A DNA stretch of 64,000 nucleotides from Jongsikchunia kroppenstedtii DSM 45133 (lineage in GTDB: Bacteria; Actinomycetota; Actinomycetes; Mycobacteriales; Mycobacteriaceae). The DNA lies in the NCBI RefSeq assembly GCF_000380485.1, contig NZ_AQYG01000041.1, forward strand, positions 81,921 to 145,920, read 5' to 3'. A program made the translations under genes and the position numbers. Below the pieces are notes generated by a model, which was given only the letters and a program-made list of their open reading frames with translations, did no database searches and was not told where the DNA came from. Positions 8,055 to 16,999 of this stretch are shown piece after piece; the stretch's first letter is position 1, and each line of letters begins with the position of its first letter.

Positions 8055-9797
8055 ATGGCACGGCGACCGATGGTGTGGCTCGTCGGCTACTGCTCCCTGC
8101 TGGCGGCGGTGATCTGCCGGCCGCTGGCGTCGTCGGGCTACCTGCTGGTGCGCGACGCGGTCTCGACGCCTCGCTCCCATGTCACCGACGCGACGCTGGG
8201 GCTGGGCGATCTGGCGCCCCGGGCGGTGCCTCAGGACTGGTTCCTGGCGCTGTGCAGCGCGATCATCGATGGCGGCGTGGTGGTCAAGCTGCTCATCGTG
8301 GCGGCCGTGCTGCTGGCCGGAGTCGGCTACGGGCGGATGGCGCTGCGCCTGGTGCCCGGATGCGGTCTCGCAGGCGCACTGGCCGCCGCCACGGTGGCTG
8401 TGTGGAATCCGTTCGTCGTCGAACGGCTGATGCAGGGACAGTGGAGCCTGCTACTCGGCTACGCGATGCTCGGCTGGGTCGTAGTGCTGACGCGGGATCT
8501 GTCCGTAGAATTCAGCGGTACCAAGGTGATTCGGCTGGGCAGTGCGGCCGCGGTCGCCGGTCTGACGCCGACCGGCGCGCTGCTCGCGATCATCGTCGCG
8601 GCGGTGACGCTGCGGACCCGGGATCTCCGAACCTGGTGCGGCGCAGCGCTCGTCGCGCTGATCGCCTGCCTGCCCTGGCTCACCGCGGCGGCACTCGGCT
8701 CAGGCGGCGCCACTTCCGATCCCGGGGGCGCACAGGCATTCGCGGCCCGCGCCGAACCCGGCCTGTCGACGATCGGTTCACTCGCCGGGCTCGGCGGCAT
8801 CTGGAACGCGCAGGCCGTGCCGGACACGCGCACCACGCTGTGGGCCGTGGTCGCCACGGTCGCGCTGCTCGCGGTGGTGGCGGCCGGCCTCCCGGCACTC
8901 TGGCGACGCCGGCGAATAGCGTTGTACCGCAGTCTGTTCGTGCTTGCCGCGGTGGTTCTCGTCGTCGCGACGCTCGAAGCCACCGCTCCCGGGCTGGCGG
9001 TGATGCGCGCGGGTATCGATCATGTCCCGGGGTTCGGTCTGCTGCGGGACGGCCAGAAGTGGGTCGCTCTCGTCATCCCGTTCTATGCGCTGTCTGCTGC
9101 CGCCGGAATTCGCTCGGCACGCCGTTATGTTCCAGCGGGTTTCGCCACCGCCATCGCGATCGTGCTGGTGATCGCGCCGCTGCCGGATGTCATCACGACC
9201 GGCCCGGCAAGCCTCGGATCGACGCTCCGTCCGGTGCACTATCCCGGCGACTTCGCGGTCGTCGCCGGGATGATCCCTGCCGATTCCGGTGACGTCGTGA
9301 TCCTGCCGGACGGCATGCTGCGGCAATACACGTTTGCACATGGTCAGCCGACGCTCGATCCACTGCCCCGGATGCTGCGCGCCGACGTGCTGCAGACCGG
9401 TGCGCTGACCATCGACGGCCACGACGTTGACGCCACCGACGGCCGTGCGGCGGCGGCACACCGGGCGCTGGCCGCCGGTGCGACGCCGCAGCAATTGGCC
9501 GAACTCGGTGTCGGCTGGGTGATTCTCGAGTCAGGCGGTCCGATGGCCGACTCGACCACCGACTCGCTCCGGCATCTGCAACTGCACTACGCGGGACCCG
9601 AGCTGATCGTCTACCGGATTCCCGGCCCGGTGATCCACCGGGCGTCGACCGTGGACCGGGTTCTCGCCTGGCTCGCGCACAGCCTGTGGCTCGCGCTGCT
9701 GCTCAGCGGGCCTGCGCTGGCAGTGGCTGGTCGGCTGCGTCGTCGCTCGCGGCAATCACTCCCCGGATCGACCGGCCGGACGCCGCGGCATCGATGA
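8055..9797 (+). CDS. Large polytopic membrane protein (Rv0226c-like)
   Basis: A 580-residue integral membrane protein with around 12-13 hydrophobic stretches and a ~150-residue soluble region near the C-terminus (about 390-535) before a last membrane segment and a basic tail. Conserved-looking features are 'WNPFVVERLMQGQWSLLLGY' at about 116-135 and 'VPGFGLLRDGQKW' at about 325-337, which recall GT-C type membrane proteins of actinobacteria. M. tuberculosis has a large membrane protein (Rv0226c) in the same relative position beside a glycosyltransferase and methyltransferase. A glycosyltransferase-like function is an inference; no catalytic motif can be assigned with certainty. The ATG at 8055 is the first in frame. 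Its 3' end overlaps the convergent glycosyltransferase gene by 95 bp. Confidence 0.75.
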   Translation: MARRPMVWLVGYCSLLAAVICRPLASSGYLLVRDAVSTPRSHVTDATLGLGDLAPRAVPQDWFLALCSAIIDGGVVVKLLIVAAVLLAGVGYGRMALRLVPGCGLAGALAAATVAVWNPFVVERLMQGQWSLLLGYAMLGWVVVLTRDLSVEFSGTKVIRLGSAAAVAGLTPTGALLAIIVAAVTLRTRDLRTWCGAALVALIACLPWLTAAALGSGGATSDPGGAQAFAARAEPGLSTIGSLAGLGGIWNAQAVPDTRTTLWAVVATVALLAVVAAGLPALWRRRRIALYRSLFVLAAVVLVVATLEATAPGLAVMRAGIDHVPGFGLLRDGQKWVALVIPFYALSAAAGIRSARRYVPAGFATAIAIVLVIAPLPDVITTGPASLGSTLRPVHYPGDFAVVAGMIPADSGDVVILPDGMLRQYTFAHGQPTLDPLPRMLRADVLQTGALTIDGHDVDATDGRAAAAHRALAAGATPQQLAELGVGWVILESGGPMADSTTDSLRHLQLHYAGPELIVYRIPGPVIHRASTVDRVLAWLAHSLWLALLLSGPALAVAGRLRRRSRQSLPGSTGRTPRHR

Positions 9798-10920
9798 CCC
9801 GACGCACAGCGGATGCGGTATCCGGCCAGCTATAGGCCTCGGCCCGGCTGCGCGCGGCGGCCCCCAGGGAGCGGGCCCGGGCCGGGTCGTCCAGCAATTG
9901 CTCAGTGGCGCCGACGAATTCGTCCAGGTCGTCGACGAGCATCCCGGTGACGCCGGATTCCACCGAGTCGGTGAGTCCCCGCGAGCTGCGGTAGCCGATC
10001 GTCGGCACCCCCCGCTGCGCGGCCTCGATGACCGCCAGTCCCCAGCCCTCGGTCCGGGACGGCATCAGCAGCACCGACGCCTCCCCGAGCAGCCGGTATT
10101 TGTCGTACTCGCTGACCCGGCCGTGGAAGACCACCCGGTCGGTGATGCCCAGTTCCATTGCCCGCTTCACCAATTCGTCATGCCACCAGCCGTCGCCGAT
10201 GACGTCGAGCGCGATGCCGGGGTACCGATGCCGCAATCGGGCCACGGCGCTGAGCGCGTGTTCGATCTGCTTGTGCGGCACCAGCCGCGACAGCACGCAC
10301 AGCCGCTGGGAATCATGCTGCGGTGCCGGAAGATTCGATGGCACGTCATCCAATCCACCACGGGCGATGGCGATTCGGTCGCCATCGATGCCCAGGTCGA
10401 TCAGGTCGGCCCGGGATGGCACCGACACCGTGAGATACTGGCTGCGGCGATAGACCGCGGGGGCCAGACGCGACTCGATGAACCAACCGATCCGGCCGAT
10501 CAGGCGACCCGCGACCGGCCATTGGGCGCGATGGCAGTGATGCACCAGCACGACCGTCGGCCGTCCGGCCCAGCGGGCGAAGAACGGCACGCCGTTCTGC
10601 GTGTCCACCACCACGTCGGGCACGACCGACGCCAGCGGTCCGCGGCCGACGCGGGCGGCGAGCATGGCGCCGAGTGCCCGCGGGTAGACCGTGAACCGGC
10701 CGCCGCCGCGCGAGATCGTGTAACCGTCACGCTCTTCGTGGGCCGGGGCGCCCGGGTAGCCGGCGGTCCGCAGTGTGACGGTCAGACCGTCGGCTGCCAA
10801 TTCGGCCGCAACCCGTTCCAGGTAGCGCTCGCTGCCGCCGCCCTGCGGGTGGTCGCTGTCGCGCCAACAGAGCAGCAGCACGTTGCGCACCTGCTCAGCG
10901 TCGGATACCTGGTCATTCAT
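9703..10920 (-). CDS. Glycosyltransferase family 4 protein
   Basis: A 405-residue GT-B fold glycosyltransferase. The N-terminal part has the donor/acceptor loop 'GGGSERYLERVAAEL'; the C-terminal GT4 domain has 'VLSRLVPHKQIEHALSAVARL', 'VVFHGRVSEYDKYRLLGEASVLLMPSRTEGWGLAVIEAAQRGVPTIGY' in segments, with the E-x7-E type signature. Start chosen at ATG 10920 (MNDQVSD...), because the longer frame to 10989 runs into the divergent methyltransferase gene. The counterpart in mycobacteria is Rv0225, next to a SAM methyltransferase (Rv0224c). Probably adds a sugar in assembly of an envelope glycan or glycolipid, at the cytoplasmic face. Specificity cannot be read from the sequence. Confidence 0.88.
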   Translation of the reverse strand: MNDQVSDAEQVRNVLLLCWRDSDHPQGGGSERYLERVAAELAADGLTVTLRTAGYPGAPAHEERDGYTISRGGGRFTVYPRALGAMLAARVGRGPLASVVPDVVVDTQNGVPFFARWAGRPTVVLVHHCHRAQWPVAGRLIGRIGWFIESRLAPAVYRRSQYLTVSVPSRADLIDLGIDGDRIAIARGGLDDVPSNLPAPQHDSQRLCVLSRLVPHKQIEHALSAVARLRHRYPGIALDVIGDGWWHDELVKRAMELGITDRVVFHGRVSEYDKYRLLGEASVLLMPSRTEGWGLAVIEAAQRGVPTIGYRSSRGLTDSVESGVTGMLVDDLDEFVGATEQLLDDPARARSLGAAARSRAEAYSWPDTASAVRRVIDAAASGRSIRGVIAASDDAADQPLPAQAR

Positions 10921-10967
10921 CGGCTCCCACGGTAGCGGGCGGCCCGGCGCGAGTAGGGTCACACTCC

Positions 10968-11732
10968 GTGCCACCGCGTCTGACCTCACGATTCGCGCGG
11001 CTCGCCACCTTCCGCCGCGCCGCCGGGCTGCTCAACGATTTCCGCTTCGAGCAGCCCGATCCGGATCGTTTCTATGGGGCGATGGCCCGCGACACCGCAG
11101 CGATGATCGCGGCTCTGTCGCCGGCGCCACTCCTCGGGCAGATCATCCTGGATGTCGGCGGTGGCCCCGGATACTTTGCCGACGAGTTCCGCCGACGCGG
11201 GGCGCGGTATGTCTCGGTCGAGCCGGATCCCACCGAGATGCACGCGGCCGGGCTGCCGCAGCGCGGCAGCATTCGCGGCTCCGGCACCCACCTGCCGTTG
11301 CGCGACGGCGTCGTCGACATCTGTTACTCGTCGAACGTCGTCGAGCATGTGGCCGACCCCTGGCGCATGTGCGACGAGATGGTCCGGGTGACCCGCCCCG
11401 GCGGTCTCGTCGTCATCAGTTACACGCTCTGGTACGGCCCGTTCGGCGGCCACGAGATGGGACTGACGCACTATGCCGGCGGCGCCCGAGCGGCACGCTG
11501 GTACACCCGTCGCCACGGTCATCCGCCGAAAAACCTCTACGGCACTTCGCTTTTCCGGGTCACTGCGGCCGACGGACTCGACTGGGCGCGCACGGTCGCT
11601 CCGTCCCGGGCGCGACTCGTCGGCAGTTTCCCCCGCTACCTGCCGCGATGGATGTGGTGGGTGCTGCGGGTGCCGATACTCCGAGAAGTATTGTCCACCA
11701 ACCTGGTTCTGGTGCTGCAGCGGACCGGCTAG
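10968..11732 (+). CDS. Class I SAM-dependent methyltransferase
   Basis: A 254-residue methyltransferase with the SAM-binding motif I 'ILDVGGGPGYFADEF' (about 61-75), an acidic end of strand 2 ('YVSVEPDP') and the Methyltransf_11 type 'DICYSSNVVEHVADPWRMCDEMVRVTRPGG' region (about 117-146). It starts at GTG 10968, 48 bp from the divergent glycosyltransferase start. The C-terminal segment is aromatic and basic ('YLPRWMWWVLRVPI'), suggesting membrane association. The paired arrangement with the GT4 gene parallels Rv0224c/Rv0225, so methylation of a surface saccharide or lipid is likely; the substrate is not known. Confidence 0.86.
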   Translation: MPPRLTSRFARLATFRRAAGLLNDFRFEQPDPDRFYGAMARDTAAMIAALSPAPLLGQIILDVGGGPGYFADEFRRRGARYVSVEPDPTEMHAAGLPQRGSIRGSGTHLPLRDGVVDICYSSNVVEHVADPWRMCDEMVRVTRPGGLVVISYTLWYGPFGGHEMGLTHYAGGARAARWYTRRHGHPPKNLYGTSLFRVTAADGLDWARTVAPSRARLVGSFPRYLPRWMWWVLRVPILREVLSTNLVLVLQRTG

Positions 11733-11776
11733 AGATCGGCGCTGCGGGCGACAAACGCCCAATGGCCCTGCCGGCC

Positions 11777-11908
11777 TTATATCGAACCTCGTTCTTCTGC
11801 GATCTCTTTGCTAGTGACCAGGGCGTCGATCTCGTACAGGATCCGCTCGAAACCGAAGACGATGTCATCGTCCAGAACGTCGTCTGAGTATTCGCTGTCG
11901 GCCATCAT
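11777..11908 (-). CDS. Small acidic ORF, 43 residues
   Basis: ATG (11908) to TAA (11777). The product begins MMADSEYSDD and is very acidic in its first half, with an amphipathic stretch 'VFGFERILYEIDALV'. The start codon overlaps the stop of the preceding short frame (ATGA), the usual sign of translational coupling. I do not recognise it. It is too short for standard gene calling and could be an antitoxin-like remnant or not a gene at all. Confidence 0.4.
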   Translation of the reverse strand: MMADSEYSDDVLDDDIVFGFERILYEIDALVTSKEIAEERGSI

Positions 11909-12051
11909 GGACGCCAAGACCGAATACCCAGTTCCCGCAGCCGCGGTTGAAGGAACTGGATCACCGCGTCCCGTTGGACGGATGTAGTGGGACTTTCGCG
12001 CACATCACGACGTACGTTGGCGATCTGTCGCGCGTAGCCGTCCAGCAGCAA
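11905..12051 (-). other. Short coupled reading frame, possible gene remnant
   Basis: A 48-codon frame from a possible TTG at 12051 to TGA at 11905, ending 'FLQPRLRELGIRSWRP'. It reads as charged, helix-forming protein and is coupled by ATGA overlap to the acidic small ORF. There is no ATG or GTG start within it and it abuts the 3' end of the DUF4389 gene, so it may be the tail of a truncated gene. Nothing else is recognised in the 338-bp stretch 11733-12070. Confidence 0.25.
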
Positions 12052-12070
12052 CGCGCAGCCGAGGCGCCGA

Positions 12071-12871
12071 CTAGTAGTCGTAGGTATCCGACGTGGACGA
12101 GTTCGAGTCGTTGCTCACCTGGACCGTGGTCTGCGTCGCGTATCCGATGACTCCGAGCACGATGTAGACGATCACCAAGACCTTGGCGGCGCCCGTCACG
12201 ATGAGCGGACGCGTCGGCGATGCCGGCGGCGCGGTCAGCACTTCGCCGTCGCCGAACAGCTTCTTGGGGTAGGCCGACGTGACCAGCAGCCAGTACGCGC
12301 CCAGCCGGAACCGGAACCGCACCGCCGCGGCATTCGCCGCGAACACCGCATCCGGCGTGCGCCCCTGAATAAGCACGATCACCCATTCGACGATCGATGC
12401 GATCGCCAGTCCGACGCTCACCAACGCATTCAGTATTGCGGCCGGAATTACGAGGATGATCCGGAAGAACACCGCGGCGCGGTTCATGGTCACCGGCGGC
12501 GGGATGTACGCGATCACCGGACCGGTCGGCTCCCACGAGAACGGCGGGTACTGGCTGGACAGGAAGAACAGGTACGCATCAACGCGCACTTGCCAGTTCA
12601 GGTACGCGGTCTGATAGTTGTAGGCGAATTCCGGGGTCTTCGCAGTGAACAGCGCGGCGAACCACGACACGATCGCGATCAGGGCCGACCCGATTCCCAG
12701 AGCCCACAAGATAATGAAATGCGGGATCAGCAGGATCAGTCGGAAGAACACCGTCAACCGAGGCTGCGGCCCCGGGTTGGCGATGTCGACTTCCGGTAGC
12801 AGCTCCATCGCCGGCGGCGGGGGTGGCGGCACGGCCTGGTAATAGTTGGTCGGCGGTTCGGTCGGATTCAT
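12071..12871 (-). CDS. DUF4389 domain-containing membrane protein
   Basis: A 266-residue protein with a proline-rich N-terminus ('AVPPPPPPAMELLPEV') followed by two similar DUF4389 units, each containing paired hydrophobic segments: 'RLTVFFRLILLIPHFIILW' at about 38-56 and 'RAAVFFRIILVIPAAILNAL' at about 135-154. The repeated '[FL]FR[LI]IL.IP' motif is the hallmark of this family of actinobacterial membrane proteins of unknown function. A last membrane segment is followed by a Ser/Asp-rich tail. The ATG at 12871 has GGAG seven bases upstream; the upstream ATG (12919) lacks one. The neighbouring genes give no functional hint. Confidence 0.85.
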   Translation of the reverse strand: MNPTEPPTNYYQAVPPPPPPAMELLPEVDIANPGPQPRLTVFFRLILLIPHFIILWALGIGSALIAIVSWFAALFTAKTPEFAYNYQTAYLNWQVRVDAYLFFLSSQYPPFSWEPTGPVIAYIPPPVTMNRAAVFFRIILVIPAAILNALVSVGLAIASIVEWVIVLIQGRTPDAVFAANAAAVRFRFRLGAYWLLVTSAYPKKLFGDGEVLTAPPASPTRPLIVTGAAKVLVIVYIVLGVIGYATQTTVQVSNDSNSSTSDTYDY

Positions 12872-12975
12872 TGCAATGCTCCATTTCCCGATCGGCGAGG
12901 GATTCCCTACCTGCATCAATGTAGCCAGTCACCGCGGCTATCGGAGGGGTATGGATCAACGCGTCGGGCGGCTCA

Positions 12976-13000
12976 GACAGTTGTTGTCGCACAACAACTG
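12976..13000. promoter_or_regulatory. Perfect 11-bp-arm inverted repeat
   Basis: ACAGTTGTTGT-CGC-ACAACAACTGT, between the 3' end of the HxlR gene and the DUF4389 gene, which are transcribed in the same direction. It could be a terminator for the HxlR transcript (there is no T-run after it) or an operator upstream of the DUF4389 gene, 105 bp from its start. Confidence 0.55.
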
Positions 13001-13018
13001 TGGCGCACAGTTGACCGA

Positions 13019-13522
13019 CTAGCCGAGCGACTCGCGGCCACACACCTCGATATAGGCCTGCTGCAACCGATCTGCGGCCCGCGGCTTGTCCGGCTCGGGC
13101 CGTTCGATGCCCAGATGCGCCTCACGCAACTCGTCCATCAGATCGTGCGCCAGCTCCGGCGAACCCTCGGCGAGCAATTGGGCACGGATCGCCAGCGCCG
13201 GGGTGGTCGGGCGATGCTCGACCCCCCACGCGCCCAGCGCCACCAGCACCGGAACGGTCTGTATCCCCGCCTCGGTCAGGGTGTAACGGGCCTTCTGACC
13301 GCGCACCGCCTCGTCTTTGGTGAGCAGGCCGTAGCCGACCAGGCGCCGCAGTCGGCTGGCCAGGATGTTGGACGCGATGCCCTCGTCGTTGCGCGTGAGC
13401 AACTCCCGGAAGTAGCGCCGATCGCCGAAGATGATGTCACGCAACACGATCAGGCTCCACGGATCACCCAGCACCTCGACGGCGGCGTTGATCGCGCAGC
13501 CGGATCGTGGCTCCTCGCGCAT
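13019..13522 (-). CDS. HxlR-family transcriptional regulator
   Basis: A 167-residue winged-helix protein. 'CAINAAVEVLGDPWSLIVLRDIIFG' (about 9-33), 'FRELL......IASNILASRLRRLVGYGLLTK' and 'RYTLTEAG' are the standard HxlR signatures; the conserved Cys is close to the N-terminus, as in redox- or aldehyde-sensing members. Start at ATG 13522, preceded by GGAGGTGACG; the upstream ATG at 13534 overlaps that ribosome site. It is divergent from a RibD/DHFR-like reductase gene, and two near-identical sites in the intergenic space (13542-13559 and 13580-13597) are good candidates for its operators. Likely represses its own gene and the reductase. Confidence 0.9.
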   Translation of the reverse strand: MREEPRSGCAINAAVEVLGDPWSLIVLRDIIFGDRRYFRELLTRNDEGIASNILASRLRRLVGYGLLTKDEAVRGQKARYTLTEAGIQTVPVLVALGAWGVEHRPTTPALAIRAQLLAEGSPELAHDLMDELREAHLGIERPEPDKPRAADRLQQAYIEVCGRESLG

Positions 13523-13541
13523 CGTCACCTCCATCGCGATA

Positions 13542-13597
13542 AGTGCTTGCGTGTTGCAACTCCTTCAGTCTAGCCTAACAGTGCTTGCAAATTGCAA
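13542..13597. promoter_or_regulatory. Twin candidate HxlR operators
   Basis: Two 18-bp direct copies: AGTGCTTGCGTGTTGCAA (13542-13559) and AGTGCTTGCAAATTGCAA (13580-13597), 38 bp apart, differing at three positions. Each contains the palindromic hexamer TTGCAA. They fill the gap between the divergent HxlR and reductase genes. Confidence 0.65.
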
Positions 13598-13624
13598 TCA
13601 CTAGACGAAGCCTCCGGAGGAGCC

Positions 13625-14269
13625 ATGCAGTACACGCGAGTCCACAACCTGAACGTCTCGCTCGACGGCTTCGCGGCCGGCGAGGAAGTCACCCTCGACC
13701 ATCCGATCGGCGGCGCCGAGGCGCTCTTCAAGGAATTCGATGGCCGCTGGATCAACGGCGTCGATCTGGACAACGGCCCGGTCGGATTCGGTTCAGCGCT
13801 GACCACGCTCTGGGGGCAGGGCATCGGGGCGGAGATCATGGGCCGCCGCAAGTACGGCCCGCAGACCGGCCCCTGGCAGGCGGACGACGACTGGAAGGGC
13901 TGGTGGGGCGACGAGCCGCCGTTCGCCACACCGACCTACATCCTCACGCACCACCCGCACGAGCAGATCGACTTCGCCAACGGCACGAGTTTCCGATTCA
14001 TCGACGCGACCCCCGCCGAGGCACTCAAGGCCGCACAGGAGGCCGCGAACGGTCTGGATGTGCGGATCGGAGGAGGACCGTCGACCGTCCGGCAGTTCCT
14101 CGAGGCCGACCTGATCGACTTCATGCACCTCGTGATTCAGCCGATAACGCTCGGCCGCGGCGTATCACTCTGGGAGGGGCTCGACGACCTTCAGGAACGC
14201 TTCACCGTCGAATCGGCCTCCGCACCGAACGGTGTGGTGCACCAATTCTGGAATCACAAGCGCGACTGA
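13625..14269 (+). CDS. Dihydrofolate reductase family (RibD C-terminal-like) protein
   Basis: A 214-residue protein of the RibD_C/DHFR-like reductase family (PF01872): N-terminal 'HNLNVSLDGFAAG' and the NADPH-binding-type 'RIGGGPSTVRQFLEADLIDFMHLVIQPITLGRGVSLW' near the C-terminus are typical. The ATG at 13625 has GGAGGAG directly upstream. These stand-alone proteins are usually of unknown substrate, often placed next to HxlR, MarR or sigma-factor genes. Control by the divergent HxlR protein is likely from the twin sites. Not a riboflavin-pathway RibD, since the deaminase domain is absent. Confidence 0.85.
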   Translation: MQYTRVHNLNVSLDGFAAGEEVTLDHPIGGAEALFKEFDGRWINGVDLDNGPVGFGSALTTLWGQGIGAEIMGRRKYGPQTGPWQADDDWKGWWGDEPPFATPTYILTHHPHEQIDFANGTSFRFIDATPAEALKAAQEAANGLDVRIGGGPSTVRQFLEADLIDFMHLVIQPITLGRGVSLWEGLDDLQERFTVESASAPNGVVHQFWNHKRD

Positions 14270-14290
14270 GTATCCGGCGGCAATCGCCGA

Positions 14291-16987
14291 CTACATGTCG
14301 GCGATCGCCTCCAACGGTTTCGTGCGCGCGGCCCGCACCGCCGGCCAGGCCGCGGCCAGCACGCCGACCACCGCCGCGGCGATGATGGTCACCACGAATC
14401 GTCCCCAGGGAATCACCGGTTCGGTGACCACGCCGTTGCGCAGCGCATGCATCATCGCCCAGCCGAACACCCCGCCCATCAGCGTGCCGAGAATGGCGCC
14501 GAACAGGGCGATCAGGACCGACTCGATATAAATCGTGCGCTGCACCTGGCCCCGGCTCATACCGAGCGCCCGCAGCATGCCGATCTCCCGCTTCCGCTCG
14601 ATCACCGACAGCGCCAGAGTGTTGACGATGCCGATCACCGCGATCAGCAGCGCCAGCCCGAGCATGCCGGACAGCACCGTCATCATCGTGTCGATCTGTT
14701 GTGCGGCTTCGCCCTTGAACTCCGACTTGGTCTGCACCTTGATCGCCAGGTACGGCTTGGCGAGATCCTCGACGCTGTTCTGCACGGTCGCGACGCTCGT
14801 GCCCGGTTTCACCTTGAGGAGCACCACGGCATCCTGCTGCAGGCTGGTCGGCATCAGCTGCTCATAGGCCTGCGGACCGACCATCCAGTCCAGTGAGATC
14901 AGCTTGGTGAACGGGGTGTCCTTGTAGATTCCGGTGACCTTCACCGGCACCGGGCCACGACTGGTGTCGACGCTCGTCATGCTGATGGTGTCGCCGACCT
15001 TCCAGCCCTTCGACTTCGCGGTATTCGCCGACACCAGCATGCCGTCGTCCGGAATCGTCGACGACGCATTGCCTTCCATCGTGTACGGCGACACCGCCTC
15101 GGCGTCGGCCGCCGGCCGCGGCGCGTACCCGTGCACCGTGTCGTCGCCGACCTTCGCGGTCACCATGCCCATGCCGACGGCCTTGTCGATCCCGTTGATC
15201 GTCGACGTGATGTCGTTGGCGACCGCTGGAGGCACGCCGCCCTGGCTCGAGCTGATCACCAGGTCGGCGTTCATCCCCTGGTCGACCGAGCTGTTGATCG
15301 CGCCCTTGAACGACGATCCGAACGTCCCGATGACCGCGACCAGCATCAGCCCCAGCGTGAGCGCGAAGGCGGTGGCGGCGGTACGACGCGGATTGCGGAC
15401 GGCGTTGGTCTGCGCGAGCTGGCCGATCTTGCCGAACGGCTTGGCGAAGACGAACGACAGCAGTTTCACCGCGGGCCGCGACAGCGCGGGCGCGCCGAAC
15501 ACGATCGCGATGATCACCAGGAGCGCGCCGAGACCGACGACGGCCATCGCACCGTTGCCCGTCTGCGTGGTGCCGGCGATGACGATCGCCAGACCGGCAA
15601 CGCCGAGCACGGCTCCGATGATGGTGCGGCGCTTGATCGATTGCGCACCATCGGTCATGCTCTCGCGCATCGCCTCGACCGGCGGGATCGACGACGCCCG
15701 CAGTGCCGGCGCCAGGGCGCTGATCACAGTGACGATGATGCCGACCGCCAGGCTCGCGATCACCGGCGTCGGACCGATCACCAACGGCCCCTCGGGCAGA
15801 CCGGTGCTGCCGGAGCTGAGCAGCGTCTTGAGCGCCGCGCCGATCCCGATGCCGGCCGCCGGGCCGATCAGCCCGCCGACGAGTCCGACGATCGACGCCT
15901 CCAACAGCACCGACCGGACGATCTGTGCGCGGCTGGTGCCGATCGCCCGCAGCAGGGCGAGCTCCCGGATCCGCTGCGCGACGATCATCGAGAAGGTGTT
16001 GTAGATCAAGAAGATTCCGACGATCAGGCCGATCGCGCCGAAGGCCTGCAGGATGTAGTTGAAGATGTTCAGGAAGCTGTTGACCTGCTTCTTGGCGTCG
16101 TCACGCACTTCCTGACCGGTCTGCACCTTGAACTGGTCGCCCAGGTTCTTCTGCGTACCGGCGGGCTGGAAGTTCGACACCCGGTCCCGAAGCTGCTGCG
16201 GCGTCACCCCCGGCGCGGCCGAAAGCTCCACGGAGCCAACACTGTTGCCGTCGGACAGCAGTTTCTGCGCGGTAGCGGTGTTGAACTGGATCAGCGTGAA
16301 TCCGCTGGTGGCGCCCGGAAGATCGGTGATACCAACGATCTTCACGGCGAACGGCCGGCTGTTCGCGCCGCGCTCGACGAGCGCCTGGGTGGTATCGCCG
16401 ACGGAGAGATCACCACGCTCGGCCGCGCTCTTGTTGATCACGGCCTCGACCGGCGCACTCGGCGACGGTGTGTCACCGGCCATCGGCTGCGGGGCGGCAC
16501 CGCCCGGAAACAGCTTGGCGTCAGCGGGATTCAGCGCCTGATCGGGACCCAGATAGGCGCCGGCCAGCGACGGAGCGCCGCCGCTCTGGATACGACCGCC
16601 GCCCTTCTTGGCGATGACCGCGGGCTGCGAATACTGCGGGACGATCCGGTTGATACCCAGCTGGGTCTTGTTCTCGGTCAACGCGGTGACCACCGTATTG
16701 GGGACACCGGCCTGGTCCGACGAGTCGGCCGAGCTGATCTGGGTGTCGACCCCGATCGCCGTCTTGTCGAAGATCCCGTTGAACGAGTCCTTCACCGTCC
16801 CGGTGAAGACCAGGGCGCCGGCGACGAATGCGGTGCCGAGCACCACCGACAACACGGTCAGGAACAGTCGGAGTTTGTGAGCGCCGATGTTGCGCAGCGA
16901 CACCTTGCGCATCGTGCTCGACGCGAGCGGGCGTTTGGAACTGGGCTTGCCGGACGTACCGGACGGCAGCGTGCTGGTGGAAGTCAT
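14291..16987 (-). CDS. FtsX/MacB-like ABC transporter permease
   Basis: An 898-residue permease with the duplicated architecture of large FtsX-family exporters: a first membrane segment (about 35-60), an extracytoplasmic MacB periplasmic-type domain, three membrane segments (about 315-435), further segments around 455-510, a second FtsX half with its own exported domain (about 545-770) and three final membrane segments. 'VIERKREIGMLRALGMSRGQVQRTIYIESVLIALFG' in the last third is the conserved FtsX motif, as is the earlier 'VAQRIRELALLRAIGTSRAQI'. Its start lies 12 bp after the stop of the ATPase gene, so the two are co-translated. These systems export lipids or lipoproteins, or act on peptides; the substrate is unknown. 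Confidence 0.9.
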   Translation of the reverse strand: MTSTSTLPSGTSGKPSSKRPLASSTMRKVSLRNIGAHKLRLFLTVLSVVLGTAFVAGALVFTGTVKDSFNGIFDKTAIGVDTQISSADSSDQAGVPNTVVTALTENKTQLGINRIVPQYSQPAVIAKKGGGRIQSGGAPSLAGAYLGPDQALNPADAKLFPGGAAPQPMAGDTPSPSAPVEAVINKSAAERGDLSVGDTTQALVERGANSRPFAVKIVGITDLPGATSGFTLIQFNTATAQKLLSDGNSVGSVELSAAPGVTPQQLRDRVSNFQPAGTQKNLGDQFKVQTGQEVRDDAKKQVNSFLNIFNYILQAFGAIGLIVGIFLIYNTFSMIVAQRIRELALLRAIGTSRAQIVRSVLLEASIVGLVGGLIGPAAGIGIGAALKTLLSSGSTGLPEGPLVIGPTPVIASLAVGIIVTVISALAPALRASSIPPVEAMRESMTDGAQSIKRRTIIGAVLGVAGLAIVIAGTTQTGNGAMAVVGLGALLVIIAIVFGAPALSRPAVKLLSFVFAKPFGKIGQLAQTNAVRNPRRTAATAFALTLGLMLVAVIGTFGSSFKGAINSSVDQGMNADLVISSSQGGVPPAVANDITSTINGIDKAVGMGMVTAKVGDDTVHGYAPRPAADAEAVSPYTMEGNASSTIPDDGMLVSANTAKSKGWKVGDTISMTSVDTSRGPVPVKVTGIYKDTPFTKLISLDWMVGPQAYEQLMPTSLQQDAVVLLKVKPGTSVATVQNSVEDLAKPYLAIKVQTKSEFKGEAAQQIDTMMTVLSGMLGLALLIAVIGIVNTLALSVIERKREIGMLRALGMSRGQVQRTIYIESVLIALFGAILGTLMGGVFGWAMMHALRNGVVTEPVIPWGRFVVTIIAAAVVGVLAAAWPAVRAARTKPLEAIADM

Positions 16988-16999
16988 TGGTGCCGTCGC

